Assembly: GCA_031411235.1 (NCBI GenBank) | Contig: JANOAR010000298.1 | Span: 1 to 51,700, forward strand | Length of the DNA stretch: 51,700 bases | Direction of reading: 5' to 3' | From: JANOAR01 sp031411235 | GTDB taxonomy: Bacteria > Verrucomicrobiota > Verrucomicrobiia > Verrucomicrobiales > Verrucomicrobiaceae | Part shown: piece by piece, positions 25,101 to 32,345 of the stretch | Position numbering within the stretch: the stretch's first letter is position 1 | Layout: the number at the start of each line of letters is the position of its first letter | Made by a program: the position numbers and the translations under genes | The notes under the pieces: model-generated | The model's database searches: none | What the model was told of the DNA's origin: nothing | What the model saw: the letters and a program-made list of their open reading frames with translations, nothing else

Positions 25101-25392
25101 CAGCTTTGTTATGCCATTTGCCTTCGATGTTGAGCAGTGGGCCGCTAGCAGCTCTGACCCAGACGTTGTCTTTCCAGTCGCTGGTGCTCCAGAAGCTGGC
25201 GAGCATCGAGATGGGCTTGCCCAGCACGTCCTGCCCGGCGTGGCCTAGGGCGAGTTCGAGAAGCTTATTGATGTAGGCGATGAGGCCATCGTCATCGACC
25301 CAGAGCACGCCGAAGGGGGCATTATCCAGAGCTGCGGACGCCGCAACGGCGCGCGGGATGCGTTTCCAAGCAGGAGTAGTGGGCGATGACAT
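22180..25392 (-). CDS. Hybrid sensor histidine kinase (PAS, HisKA, HATPase, two receivers, HPt)
   Basis: 1070 residues from ATG 25392. Three PAS-like segments fill residues 20-380 (FGVLWVDDDGLIAYIN; GVAIVDGALAVQRVNPAF; a third ending WQGLLMDISHQKVIEDEL). HisKA follows with H407 in MSHEIRTPMNG, then the ATPase domain (LIGNSIKFT, DTGIGIS, GGTGLGLAISKQLVE). Two receivers carry D697 (VLDFHMPGMDG) and D864 (FMDCQMPEMDG), and a C-terminal HPt has H1014 (IAHSIRGAAGNIGA). No membrane helix is evident, so it is probably a soluble sensor of a cytoplasmic signal. The complete His-Asp-His relay would need an external final receiver; the next gene in the operon supplies one. An ATG at 25428 is an alternative start. 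Confidence 0.93.
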   Translation of the reverse strand: MSSPTTPAWKRIPRAVAASAALDNAPFGVLWVDDDGLIAYINKLLELALGHAGQDVLGKPISMLASFWSTSDWKDNVWVRAASGPLLNIEGKWHNKAGPATALSASVTRVQVAGQEVAIIYLHPLSTGTSSATPSTNSTPDFMDALSTGVAIVDGALAVQRVNPAFSAIVGLDAGSLLGRSIAEVLPPTEGKVSRWPQLTSSGLHDWGMAYHSAGGRTLQLAISSRTDQTADGQRHIIIVEDNSEHIQLKRMLEQHEHSFETMAANAPGMIYKFTLSPDGKASFPYASPGARDIWEIDPAEVQYDAAPIVRLIHPDDIGPFQQSVMDSAMSLSRWEFEGRIITPSGKLKWFHAASRPELAENGDIVWQGLLMDISHQKVIEDELKVAKLKAESAARSKADFLANMSHEIRTPMNGVIGMAELLMNIDLPPRPKHYVETIRSSAEVLLAILNDILDISKMEAGKLSLHPASFDLRRTLDDVAMLLAPSAFGKGLEFIVRYDANAPSMVHGDAVRIRQILTNLIGNSIKFTAEGHVLVTVEPLSRQDGEVTLLFSIHDTGIGISSEAMKRLFQNFEQAESSTSRKFGGTGLGLAISKQLVEIMGGTITVDSTLGVGSTFKVQVTLPISEAVSASDVTPDFSDIRIIGVDDHPVNREMLTEVFNTWHIKQHTVCESGEDALRVLRDATRKGESYQVAVLDFHMPGMDGVMLANAIRAEPEIDDIAIIMLSSSTFTDDQRRILSEAGMVAHLLKPMRQFEMQQAIASAIEGQPRAASTATGTPAAAAADSSGAAATSAVETALASLDSMISEPSANALRVLLAEDNEVNAEIATSMLATLDCLVEVACNGIEAVEKATANAYEIIFMDCQMPEMDGFTATRKIRQINPSPRPTIIAMTAFAMEGDREKCLASGMDDYLAKPVTFALLTRIVKKYASVIHEQRASSSSQPIKPTPATTTTTLATGPIFDLDAGLAVTGGKSTILRKAIGIWWKKVPTWLGELKAAIQANDHAQAKRIAHSIRGAAGNIGALGVAKLAARMENQSEDIAAVASLHDTLIMEIDRLQQALNVVEWAE

Positions 25393-25574
25393 AGAAGTAC
25401 GAGCGTGGCTACTACCATAAAAAAGCAATCAGGCACAACGCGGTTTTTCGATAGTCGCGGAACCTACCTCCACCCCCTGAGGGTCAGCTTATGTCCACTT
25501 TCACCCGGTATGTTGAAACAACATCCGCAGCGACACACCCTTGCCTTGAGCGACATCGAGTGGCGGAAATAGCC

Positions 25575-26141
25575 TCACACATCCACAAGTTCGCCGCGCT
25601 TAAACAGCGACGCCACCGAGTAGCCCTTGCTCTCGATGTTCGCCTTGCCGCCTTCATCGCGATCCACCAGCACGACGACGAAGGCGACCTTGCCACCTTC
25701 TTCTTCAATCGCAGCGATGGCCTTCAAAGTAGAGTCACCCGTGGTGATCACATCATCCACCACGACCACGGAATCCCCCGCAATGAAGTTGCCCTCGATG
25801 CGCTTGCCACGCCCGTGGCTCTTCGCTTCCTTGCGCACGACGAAGCAGCGAATCGGCTCCGCATCGCCCGCCATGCTGGAGGTCATCGCCGTGCTCAGCG
25901 AGATAGGATCGGCCCCCAGCGTGAGCCCGCCAATGGCCTGCGCCTTCACCTCCAGCCGAGCCTCTTCATGGCGCACCAGCGCGTGCATCAGCTTGCCCAC
26001 CAGGACTGCCCCGCGCGAGTCAAAGGTCGTCACCCGGCAGTCCACATAGAGGCTGCTCTTCGCGCCCGAGGCGAGGGTGAAGTCGCCCGTCTTCACGGAC
26101 TTGGAGAGAAGGATGGCACGGAGTTCGTCGCGGTCAGTCAT
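25575..26141 (-). CDS. pyrE: Orotate phosphoribosyltransferase
   Basis: 188 residues. It joins orotate and PRPP to make orotidine monophosphate, the fifth step of pyrimidine synthesis. The PRPP-binding motif reads VVVVDDVITTGDS; the N-terminal part has LASGAKSSLYVDCR, typical of PyrE, and FVVRKEAKSHGRGKRIEG contains the flexible catalytic loop. Start ATG at 26141 (MTDRDELRAILL) is chosen; an ATG at 26189 adds 16 residues without conserved features. No other pyr genes are adjacent. It lies upstream of the histidine kinase on the same strand but with a 182-bp gap, so probably a separate unit. Confidence 0.93.
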   Translation of the reverse strand: MTDRDELRAILLSKSVKTGDFTLASGAKSSLYVDCRVTTFDSRGAVLVGKLMHALVRHEEARLEVKAQAIGGLTLGADPISLSTAMTSSMAGDAEPIRCFVVRKEAKSHGRGKRIEGNFIAGDSVVVVDDVITTGDSTLKAIAAIEEEGGKVAFVVVLVDRDEGGKANIESKGYSVASLFKRGELVDV

Positions 26142-26320
26142 GGTGGTGTGAGTCGGTCTTAGGTTTGGAGAGTGGAGCCTGTGCGCCAAGGTAACGCACG
26201 GATCAACTGCCGATGCGCGTCATCAATTAGGTGTCCCGTAACAGGGGACAGAGGCCTTGCAGGCATGGCTGCGAATTGGAATTGCCTAACCTCCTTTCTC
26301 CCACCTACGTCTGCGACCTT

Positions 26321-28249
26321 ATGAATGCACTCCCGCTAGCCGCCCTCAATACCAACTCCAGTAACTCGATGAGCATCCTCTCAGAGTATTCCACCGTCCT
26401 CTGGTTCCTCGCTGGGCTCATCGTCTTCATCGTCTTCTTCCGCCCCATCTTCCAACTCGTCCTCGGCGGCGTCATCATTCCTGAAGACAAAATCGGGCTC
26501 GTTACGAAGAAGTTCGTGCTCTTCGGCAAACACAAAGAACTGCCCAGTGGCCGCATAATCGCGCTGAATGGCGAGGCAGGCTTCCAATCACAAACCCTCG
26601 CCCCCGGCATTTACTTTGGAAAATGGATCTGGCAGTATGAGATCAAGCTACAACCCCTCACGGTCATCCCCGATGGAGCCATTGGCTTGCTCATGTCGAA
26701 GGACGGTGGCGAGCTGCAAGCGGGCGCGGTGCTCGCGCGCCGCGTCGATTGCGAGATGTTCCAAGATGCCGAGATGTTCCTGCGTGCAGGGGGGCAAAAG
26801 GGGCGTCAGGCAGCCTTTCTCACGCCCGGCACATACCGTATCAATACCTCCCTCTTCGACGTGTCGCTGGCACGCATGACGCAGATCAAAGAGAACATGG
26901 TAGGCATCGTCACCACGCTCGATGGCGCGCCGTTGCCCGAGGGACAGATCGCAGGTCGCGTGATCGAAGGGCACAACAACTTCCAAAACGCCGATGCCTT
27001 CCTCGCTTCCGGCGGTGGTCGTGGCTTGCAGCCGCAGGTCATTCTCGCGGGCTCGTACTTCCTCAATACCTGGTTCGTGCATGTGGAGGAGATTCCCATG
27101 ACCGAGATCGCCATCGGCAGCGTCGGCGTCGTCATCAGTTACTCGGGTGATGAAGGTGAGGACGTCAGCGGCCTCGACTTCAAGCACGGCAACATCGTCA
27201 AAAAAGGCCACAAAGGCGTGTGGGCCGAGCCTCTCGGACCCGGTAAGTACCCGCTCAATACTTACATCCTGCGCGTCGAACATGTGCCCACCACCAACCT
27301 CGTGCTCAACTGGGCCAACGCCCGCAGCGAGGCCCACATGCTGGACAAGCACCTCTCCACCATCACGGTGCGCAGCAAGGACGGCTTCCCCTTCAACCTT
27401 GATGTGAGCCAGATCATCCACATCCCCATGACTGAGGCCAGCAAGGTCATCGCGCGCTTCGGCAACATGAACAACCTCGTGTCCCAAGTGCTGGAACCCA
27501 CCATCGGCAACTACTTCCGCAACAGCGCGCAGGACAGCGATGTGATCTCCTTCCTCAGCACGCGAAAGGAGCGCCAAGCCTCGGCCCGCACCCACATCAA
27601 TGAGGTGCTCGACCAGTACAACGTCAACGGCGTGGACACCCTCATCGGCGACATCGCACCGCCCGACAGCCTGATGAAAACGCTGACCGATCGCAAGATC
27701 GCCGAGGAGCAAAAAGTCACGTATGACACCCAGCGCATGGCCCAGGAGACACGCCAGAACTTGGAGAAACAAACCGCCATCGCCGACATCCAAAAGCAGA
27801 TCGTGCAAGCCGATCAGGGCGTGCAGATCGCCGAGCGCAACGCCGATGCCGCCGTGAAAAAAGCCGAGGGCGATGCCACCAGCGTGAAGCTGAATGCCAG
27901 CGCCGAAGCCGAGCGCACCAAGCTCATCGCCAATGCCGAAGCCCAGCGCATCACCCTCACCGGTGCCGCCGAGGCCGAGAAAATCCTCGCCATTGGTAAA
28001 GCCAACGCACAGGCCTACGAGCTGCAAGTCAGCGCGATGGGCGGCGACAACTTCACTCGCACCAAGATCGCCGAAATCATCGGCAAGGATAAGGTCAAGG
28101 TCATGCCCGACATCCTCATCGTCGGCGGCAATGAAGGCGGCACTGGCGGCCCGCTCGCTGGCCTGCTGGGCATGAAGCTCATGGAAGAATTGGGCGGCAA
28201 GACCAAGGCCGCAAGCACCGAGGCCATAGCCACCGCTCCCTCGGTCTAG
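26321..28249 (+). CDS. Flotillin-like SPFH protein with four N-terminal beta modules
   Basis: 642 residues. One membrane helix (about 24-45) is followed by four tandem related segments (about 52-114, 116-189, 190-263, 264-326). Each starts with an IGLL/VGIV-type strand and ends in a PGxY-type motif with a conserved aromatic end: APGIYFGKWIWQYEI, TPGTYRINTSLFDV, LAGSYFLNTWFVHV and GPGKYPLNTYILRV. An SPFH/band-7 core follows (about 330-500), then a long Ala/Glu-rich coiled coil (about 505-600, AEAERTKLIANAEAQR) and a Gly-rich tail, as in flotillins. By family it should form oligomeric membrane scaffolds. An ATG at 26369 is an alternative start that keeps the helix. No NfeD partner is adjacent. 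Confidence 0.85.
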   Translation: MNALPLAALNTNSSNSMSILSEYSTVLWFLAGLIVFIVFFRPIFQLVLGGVIIPEDKIGLVTKKFVLFGKHKELPSGRIIALNGEAGFQSQTLAPGIYFGKWIWQYEIKLQPLTVIPDGAIGLLMSKDGGELQAGAVLARRVDCEMFQDAEMFLRAGGQKGRQAAFLTPGTYRINTSLFDVSLARMTQIKENMVGIVTTLDGAPLPEGQIAGRVIEGHNNFQNADAFLASGGGRGLQPQVILAGSYFLNTWFVHVEEIPMTEIAIGSVGVVISYSGDEGEDVSGLDFKHGNIVKKGHKGVWAEPLGPGKYPLNTYILRVEHVPTTNLVLNWANARSEAHMLDKHLSTITVRSKDGFPFNLDVSQIIHIPMTEASKVIARFGNMNNLVSQVLEPTIGNYFRNSAQDSDVISFLSTRKERQASARTHINEVLDQYNVNGVDTLIGDIAPPDSLMKTLTDRKIAEEQKVTYDTQRMAQETRQNLEKQTAIADIQKQIVQADQGVQIAERNADAAVKKAEGDATSVKLNASAEAERTKLIANAEAQRITLTGAAEAEKILAIGKANAQAYELQVSAMGGDNFTRTKIAEIIGKDKVKVMPDILIVGGNEGGTGGPLAGLLGMKLMEELGGKTKAASTEAIATAPSV

Positions 28250-28332
28250 CCGAGGGCTTGGCGGCAGACCAAGCACTGGATCTGCCGCTGGGCAATGGGT
28301 GTGCTACAAAAATGAGGTCGCTCTGAGCGACC
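28238..28332 (+). terminator. Three successive hairpins after the flotillin gene
   Basis: Three perfect stems lie in the 120 bp to the next gene: CCCTCGG/CCGAGGG (28238-28256, spanning the stop codon), GCGGCAGA/TCTGCCGC (28261-28288) and GGTCGCT/AGCGACC (28316-28332). None is followed by a T tract; a short A run (28308-28312) precedes the third. A multi-hairpin terminator or mRNA 3' stabiliser is the likeliest reading. Confidence 0.5.
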
Positions 28333-28369
28333 GCTGGAATAAAGCCCTCATGCTCGACCTCATAGCTGC

Positions 28370-29095
28370 ATGGATCGCCGACACTTCCTCACCACCGCCG
28401 CCGCCAGCCTCGCTGGCACCACCTTTGCCAGCCCGCCTCCCGCTGCGACAGTCCCGAGGACTTTCCAGTCCACCGCCGAGCGCGTGTCGGTGCTGGAGCT
28501 TTTCACCTCCGAGGGCTGTAGCAGTTGCCCGCCTGCCGACGCTTGGGTTTCGCGGCTGCGCGAGGCACCGGGGCTGTGGTCGCAGTTCATCCCGCTGGCA
28601 TGGCATGTGGACTACTGGGACTCGCTCGGGTGGAAGGATCCCTTCGCCTCCGCTGCGAACTCCAAGCGGCAGCGCCAGTATGCCGCGCAGTGGCGTTCCA
28701 ACAGCGTCTATACACCTGGCTTTGTGCTCAACGGCGAGGAGTGGCGTGTCCGTGCCCTGGAACTGCCGAAGGCTGCGCCCGCTGGCATACTGAAGCTCGC
28801 ACAGGGCGCAGCCACCGCCTGGAGTCTGGCCTTTGACACCAGCCACGCAGGCAAGGACACGCTGATCTATCATCTGGCCTGGCTAGTCTCGGCGGAGACC
28901 CAAGTGACCGCAGGCGAGAACGCCGGGCGCACGCTGCCGCACGATTTTATGGTGCTAGGCCATACCTGGATCGGCAGCGACAACGGCCATGCCGCCCTGC
29001 AACTGCCCCCTCATGCCCAAGCCAAAGCCGTCGCAGGCTGGGTAAGCCGCGCTACCGATCCGACACCTCTGCAAGCCGTGGGCGGCGAGTTGTAG
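28370..29095 (+). CDS. DUF1223 thioredoxin-like protein, probable Tat substrate
   Basis: 241 residues. The N-terminus MDRRHFLTTAAASLAGTTFA has the twin-Arg pattern of Tat signals. The mature part begins with VLELFTSEGCSSCPPADAWV, the CxxC-bearing first strand of the DUF1223 family, and contains WHVDYWDSLGWKDPFA and YTPGFVLNG, which are typical of it. DUF1223 proteins have a thioredoxin-like fold and are exported; their substrate is unknown. The gene stands alone between the flotillin and a convergent DUF2314 gene. Confidence 0.85.
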   Translation: MDRRHFLTTAAASLAGTTFASPPPAATVPRTFQSTAERVSVLELFTSEGCSSCPPADAWVSRLREAPGLWSQFIPLAWHVDYWDSLGWKDPFASAANSKRQRQYAAQWRSNSVYTPGFVLNGEEWRVRALELPKAAPAGILKLAQGAATAWSLAFDTSHAGKDTLIYHLAWLVSAETQVTAGENAGRTLPHDFMVLGHTWIGSDNGHAALQLPPHAQAKAVAGWVSRATDPTPLQAVGGEL

Positions 29096-29185
29096 CTTGT
29101 GTGCTGGTGCTGCTATCGCGCGTAGAGAGTTGGTGGTGGAAGCAGGTGCTGTGACCGCAGCAGCGCATGGTTTAGGCGATTCCGG

Positions 29186-29695
29186 TCATTGGAGTTTGAA
29201 GCCTACATGAGCATCGAAATCCTTCCTCTCGGCAGGTGACATCTGAGAGTAGAGCACGCGAATGGTATAGCCTCCAATTAGCTTGCCATTCTCGATGTAG
29301 AACCAGTCTGAAGTCTCGTCTTTGGCGGCGGTGGTAGTCTGGCCCATCTTAACGTTCTTCACGTCCACTGGCTCGTTGTCCACTCGACCGCTAAACTGCG
29401 TGCCGTCGAAGGAGGCGTTGGAGAGCCAGATATGTTCGACCTGCTCACCGTCCTTGAATGGCTTCTTAACGGTGAAGTTGCCTTGGCCTGCGGCTGGAGC
29501 CTTGAGTGCCGCGATAAAGGTGTCCACGGATTCCCGTGCGGTCTGAATGGCCTTGTCCATCTCGGGGTCTTTGTCGGCGACGTGGACATAGTCGGGCTGT
29601 CCCTCGCGGCGGACGGTGTCGTTGTTGGACTTCTTGGAATCGCATGCAGTGAAGGCCAGCGAGGCGATAAGAATGGTGAGAGGGAGTGTCTTCAT
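29186..29695 (-). CDS. DUF2314-family lipoprotein
   Basis: 169 residues from ATG 29695. The lipobox LAFTAC after a short hydrophobic segment marks it as a lipoprotein. The mature part (HVADKDPEMDKAIQTARESV, FTVKKPFKDGEQVEHIWLSN, GKLIGGYTIRVLY) matches DUF2314, a small domain of unknown function. The frame remains open upstream to 30103, but that extension is translated intergenic DNA and would bury the signal peptide. It ends convergently with the DUF1223 gene. Confidence 0.82.
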   Translation of the reverse strand: MKTLPLTILIASLAFTACDSKKSNNDTVRREGQPDYVHVADKDPEMDKAIQTARESVDTFIAALKAPAAGQGNFTVKKPFKDGEQVEHIWLSNASFDGTQFSGRVDNEPVDVKNVKMGQTTTAAKDETSDWFYIENGKLIGGYTIRVLYSQMSPAERKDFDAHVGFKLQ

Positions 29696-30072
29696 TTTAG
29701 AGAGCGGCGAGCAACGCCTAACACATGACTCAGCCACACGCGCTATGTTGCCTATCACTCCCATAGAGAGTGAAACCGACAACAATGTTGGATAACACAC
29801 GGTGGGCAGACCTTCCCGACAGCGGGGTGAGGTAGGAACGGGGATCATGGGGTGGGGCATTATGGTCAGGCGGTGGGGCAACGCGCAAGCACCTATTACC
29901 CATCCATCACGCGTGCTGGGGCGGGATGTTATGCGGGCAGGGCCTTCGCCTTGGCAAGCGGGGCTGCTGCCTGCGAGCAAAATCTCGTCTTGATGCGGGC
30001 TGTGCCATTTAATTTTCCACCCCATTACTTTCCCGCTGCAAGCCGTGCGCCGTTCATCACGTACTTGGCAGA
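29696..30072. other. Divergent intergenic region, no gene seen
   Basis: 377 bp between the DUF2314 gene (minus) and the nitrilase gene (plus). Short ORFs are present on both strands but none looks like a protein. I found no tRNA, clear promoter or strong hairpin. Confidence 0.5.
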
Positions 30073-30906
30073 ATGCGTATCGCTCATTGCCAGTATGAAT
30101 CATGGTGTGGTGACTTTGACCACAATCTCCAGCGCGTCGCCGAAGGCTTGCAGCGAGCCGGGGACGAAAAGGTGCAAATCGTGACCTTCCCCGAGTGCTT
30201 CCTCACGGGTTACCCAGATACCGAAGACCGCGCACGCGAGGGTGCCTTTACGCTGGATTCGCCGCAGTTGCACCGCGTGCTGGATCTGACGGCGAAGCAT
30301 GATCCCACCTTGATCGTCGGCTTCAACGAACGCCGTGGTGACGACCTCTACAACACGGTGCTCGTGGCGCATCGCGGGCACATTCTCGGCACGTATTCAA
30401 AATGCGCCGCCTACATGAAGTTTCACAAACAAGGGCGCACGTTCCCTGTATTCGAGCGCGATGGCGTGAAGTTCGGTGTCATCATCTGTGCCGATGGCGG
30501 CTACATTGAGCCCGCACGAATCTTGGCTTTAAAAGGGGCGCGCATCATCTTTGCCCCGCACTTCAACTACATCAACGACAAGGGACTCATCGGCCATTTT
30601 ATGCATGTTCGTGCCGACCACACCGCCCGCGCCGTGGAGAACGACATCCATTTCGTGCGCTGCAACAACGTCGTCCTCGACCCCGCCAAGAGCGGCATCA
30701 CGCACTACGCTGGCGTAGGCTATGGCGACAGCTACGTCGTCGATCCAGCGGGCGAGATCCTCATCCAAAGCCGTCGGCATGTGGAAGATTTTATGCTCAT
30801 GGATCTGGAGATTGCTGCGCAAAAAAAAGGCGCGTGGGGCCAGAGCAGGAGCGCGTGGAGCTGGCAAGAATTTGCGCCATTCATAGAGGAAGCGAGGAAG
30901 GCATGA
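30073..30906 (+). CDS. Carbon-nitrogen hydrolase (nitrilase superfamily)
   Basis: 277 residues covering the whole domain. The Glu-Lys-Cys triad is visible: E in VTFPECFLTGYP, K in AAYMKFHKQGRTFP, and C in FGVIICADGGYIEPARILAL. It hydrolyses a non-peptide C-N bond, probably of an amide or carbamoyl compound; the exact substrate cannot be read from the sequence. The start ATG at 30073 (MRIAHCQYESWCGDFDHNL) fits the family's usual N-terminus. It is flanked by a convergent small gene with a 16-bp gap. Confidence 0.9.
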   Translation: MRIAHCQYESWCGDFDHNLQRVAEGLQRAGDEKVQIVTFPECFLTGYPDTEDRAREGAFTLDSPQLHRVLDLTAKHDPTLIVGFNERRGDDLYNTVLVAHRGHILGTYSKCAAYMKFHKQGRTFPVFERDGVKFGVIICADGGYIEPARILALKGARIIFAPHFNYINDKGLIGHFMHVRADHTARAVENDIHFVRCNNVVLDPAKSGITHYAGVGYGDSYVVDPAGEILIQSRRHVEDFMLMDLEIAAQKKGAWGQSRSAWSWQEFAPFIEEARKA

Positions 30907-30922
30907 GCCTCAGGCTCTGGCC

Positions 30923-31243
30923 TCAATGATTCAACTGCACCCACTGAATGTCCCCGACGAGTTCGCCCTCTGGGCCGATTTGCACCTTCGCCATCCAGGA
31001 GTCATAGCCCAGCGTCATCGCCCGTGAGAGCACGCGAGCGCAGTCCCCCGTGGTCAACTCAGGAGCCTCGTGGGGAGCGAGCGTGGCCACCACATGGACG
31101 TAGAGATTATCCTCCTCACCGCGTGCCTCAATATCGACCGAACCGTGATGCGCCATACCGTGATGGCAGTGGTAGCCGGTACCAGTCAGGTAAGCTTCCA
31201 CATGGCGTTGGCCGGATTCAATGATGTCTGCTGCTGTCATCAT
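30923..31243 (-). CDS. Small hypothetical protein, weakly YraN-like
   Basis: 106 residues, not firmly recognised. The pattern GQRHVEAYLTGTGYHCHHG followed by GSVDIEARGEEDNLYVHVVA resembles the first half of YraN/UPF0102 proteins (GEDLAARYL..GY, then GEIDLIARDGDTLVFVEVK), which have a restriction-endonuclease-like fold. The ExK pair of that active site is missing (VHVVATL). It could be a degenerate member or chance similarity. An ATG one codon downstream (31240) is equally possible. Confidence 0.55.
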   Translation of the reverse strand: MMTAADIIESGQRHVEAYLTGTGYHCHHGMAHHGSVDIEARGEEDNLYVHVVATLAPHEAPELTTGDCARVLSRAMTLGYDSWMAKVQIGPEGELVGDIQWVQLNH

Positions 31244-31434
31244 GGCGGGAGGGAGGTTGCGTGCCTTATTTCTGACCGTGCAGGAAAGGCAAGAACCCAG
31301 CGCGGCGGATATTCTGGGATGTTCTATCTGAACGCTCGCAGCGTGGCAATACTTGTCTTTGACCGCCGACCGCCGCTTGCTTTTTTCGGCCCAGCCGCCC
31401 CCTTGGCAGCGACTTCCCTACACCTTCTAAAAAC

Positions 31435-31974
31435 ATGAATCTCACCCTCATCTCTGGCACCAATCGCCCTGGCAGCAACACGCGCAAAGTGGTCGCCCAT
31501 CTCAAAAATGTTTATGCCGACCTCGGCCATAAAGTGCAAGTGCTCGACCTCGCGGAACTGCCACCTGAGTTGTTTTTGCCCACGGCCTATGCCGAAAAGC
31601 CCGCTGCTTTTGCTCGCTTCACTGACACCGTGCTCGCTAGCGATGGTCTGCATATCGTGACGCCAGAATACAACGGCGGTATGCCCGGCGTGCTGAAGTA
31701 CTTCATCGACATGCTCAAATTCCCCGAGAGCTTCGAGCATCGCCCAGTGGCCTTCACTGGCCTTGCGGCGGGCCAGTGGGGAGCCCTGCGTCCGGTGGAG
31801 CAGTTGCAGGCGATCTTTGGCTATCGCAATGCCTTCATCTTCCCCGACCGCGTCTTTATGCCTGGTGTGGGAGGCCAGATGGATGCCGACGGCACGCTGA
31901 CGAATGCTGACAGTGTCCAGCGTCTGCGAGCGCAGGCCGAGGGTTTCGTCGCCTTTGTGAAACGCCTGCGCTGA
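31435..31974 (+). CDS. NAD(P)H-dependent FMN reductase
   Basis: 179 residues with a flavodoxin-like fold of the NADPH-dependent FMN reductase family (PF03358). The N-terminal FMN phosphate loop reads ISGTNRPGSNTRKV and the second FMN site TPEYNGGMPGVLKYFIDML. FTGLAAGQWGALRPVEQL is also typical. Such soluble enzymes reduce FMN, quinones or azo compounds. The gene ends against a strong hairpin and a convergent entericidin gene. Confidence 0.9.
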   Translation: MNLTLISGTNRPGSNTRKVVAHLKNVYADLGHKVQVLDLAELPPELFLPTAYAEKPAAFARFTDTVLASDGLHIVTPEYNGGMPGVLKYFIDMLKFPESFEHRPVAFTGLAAGQWGALRPVEQLQAIFGYRNAFIFPDRVFMPGVGGQMDADGTLTNADSVQRLRAQAEGFVAFVKRLR

Positions 31975-32011
31975 TTTCGCTGACTGGCCGAACGAGACGG
32001 CAAAGCCAGCC

Positions 32012-32046
32012 TGACACAGGCTGCCAACGTGAGGCAGCCTGTGTCA
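32012..32046. terminator. Perfect 14-bp hairpin between convergent genes
   Basis: TGACACAGGCTGCC (32012-32025) pairs exactly with GGCAGCCTGTGTCA (32033-32046) around a 7-base loop. It lies in the 84-bp gap between the FMN reductase (plus) and entericidin (minus) genes. No T tract on either side. A bidirectional terminator is the most likely function. Confidence 0.65.
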
Positions 32047-32058
32047 CCTTAGCGGCTG

Positions 32059-32199
32059 CTAGCTCGCCGCACGTTCGAGGCCGTTGCCCACACGACGAAC
32101 ATCGCGGCCAACTCCGCGGAGGGTGTTGCAGCTCGTGCTGAGCATGGCGAAGGCGGCAAGGAGGAGGAGAAGGACGAGGCGTTGTGCTGGTGTTTTCAT
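32059..32199 (-). CDS. Entericidin-like small lipoprotein
   Basis: 46 residues: a Lys/Arg-containing start, a hydrophobic segment (LVLLLLLAAFAML), the lipobox STSC, and the short mature sequence NTLRGVGRDVRRVGNGLERA. This GxGxDV-type mature part is typical of entericidin EcnA/EcnB lipoproteins, tiny envelope lipoproteins often induced in stationary phase and linked to lysis in enterobacteria. Start ATG at 32199. The gene diverges from asnB. Confidence 0.82.
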   Translation of the reverse strand: MKTPAQRLVLLLLLAAFAMLSTSCNTLRGVGRDVRRVGNGLERAAS

Positions 32200-32345
32200 G
32201 GTGGTGTTTATGGGGTTGGCTTGACCAAGGAGCATACGATGCAAACCGCTGCCTGAATGCAAGTGGAGTTGGCAAAAGGTTGCTACGAAGCCACTACCTT
32301 GCCGCCTTGACACCCCGCGCCGTTGCCGCTCCCATGCATGACTTT

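Noticed and set aside
26648..28276. 542-residue minus-strand ORF opposite the flotillin gene
   Set aside because: Shadow of the SPFH gene; composition is His/Asp/Leu-rich as typical for antisense frames.
29186..30103. Extended 305-residue start for the DUF2314 gene
   Set aside because: The extension crosses the intergenic region and would place the lipobox in the interior of the protein.
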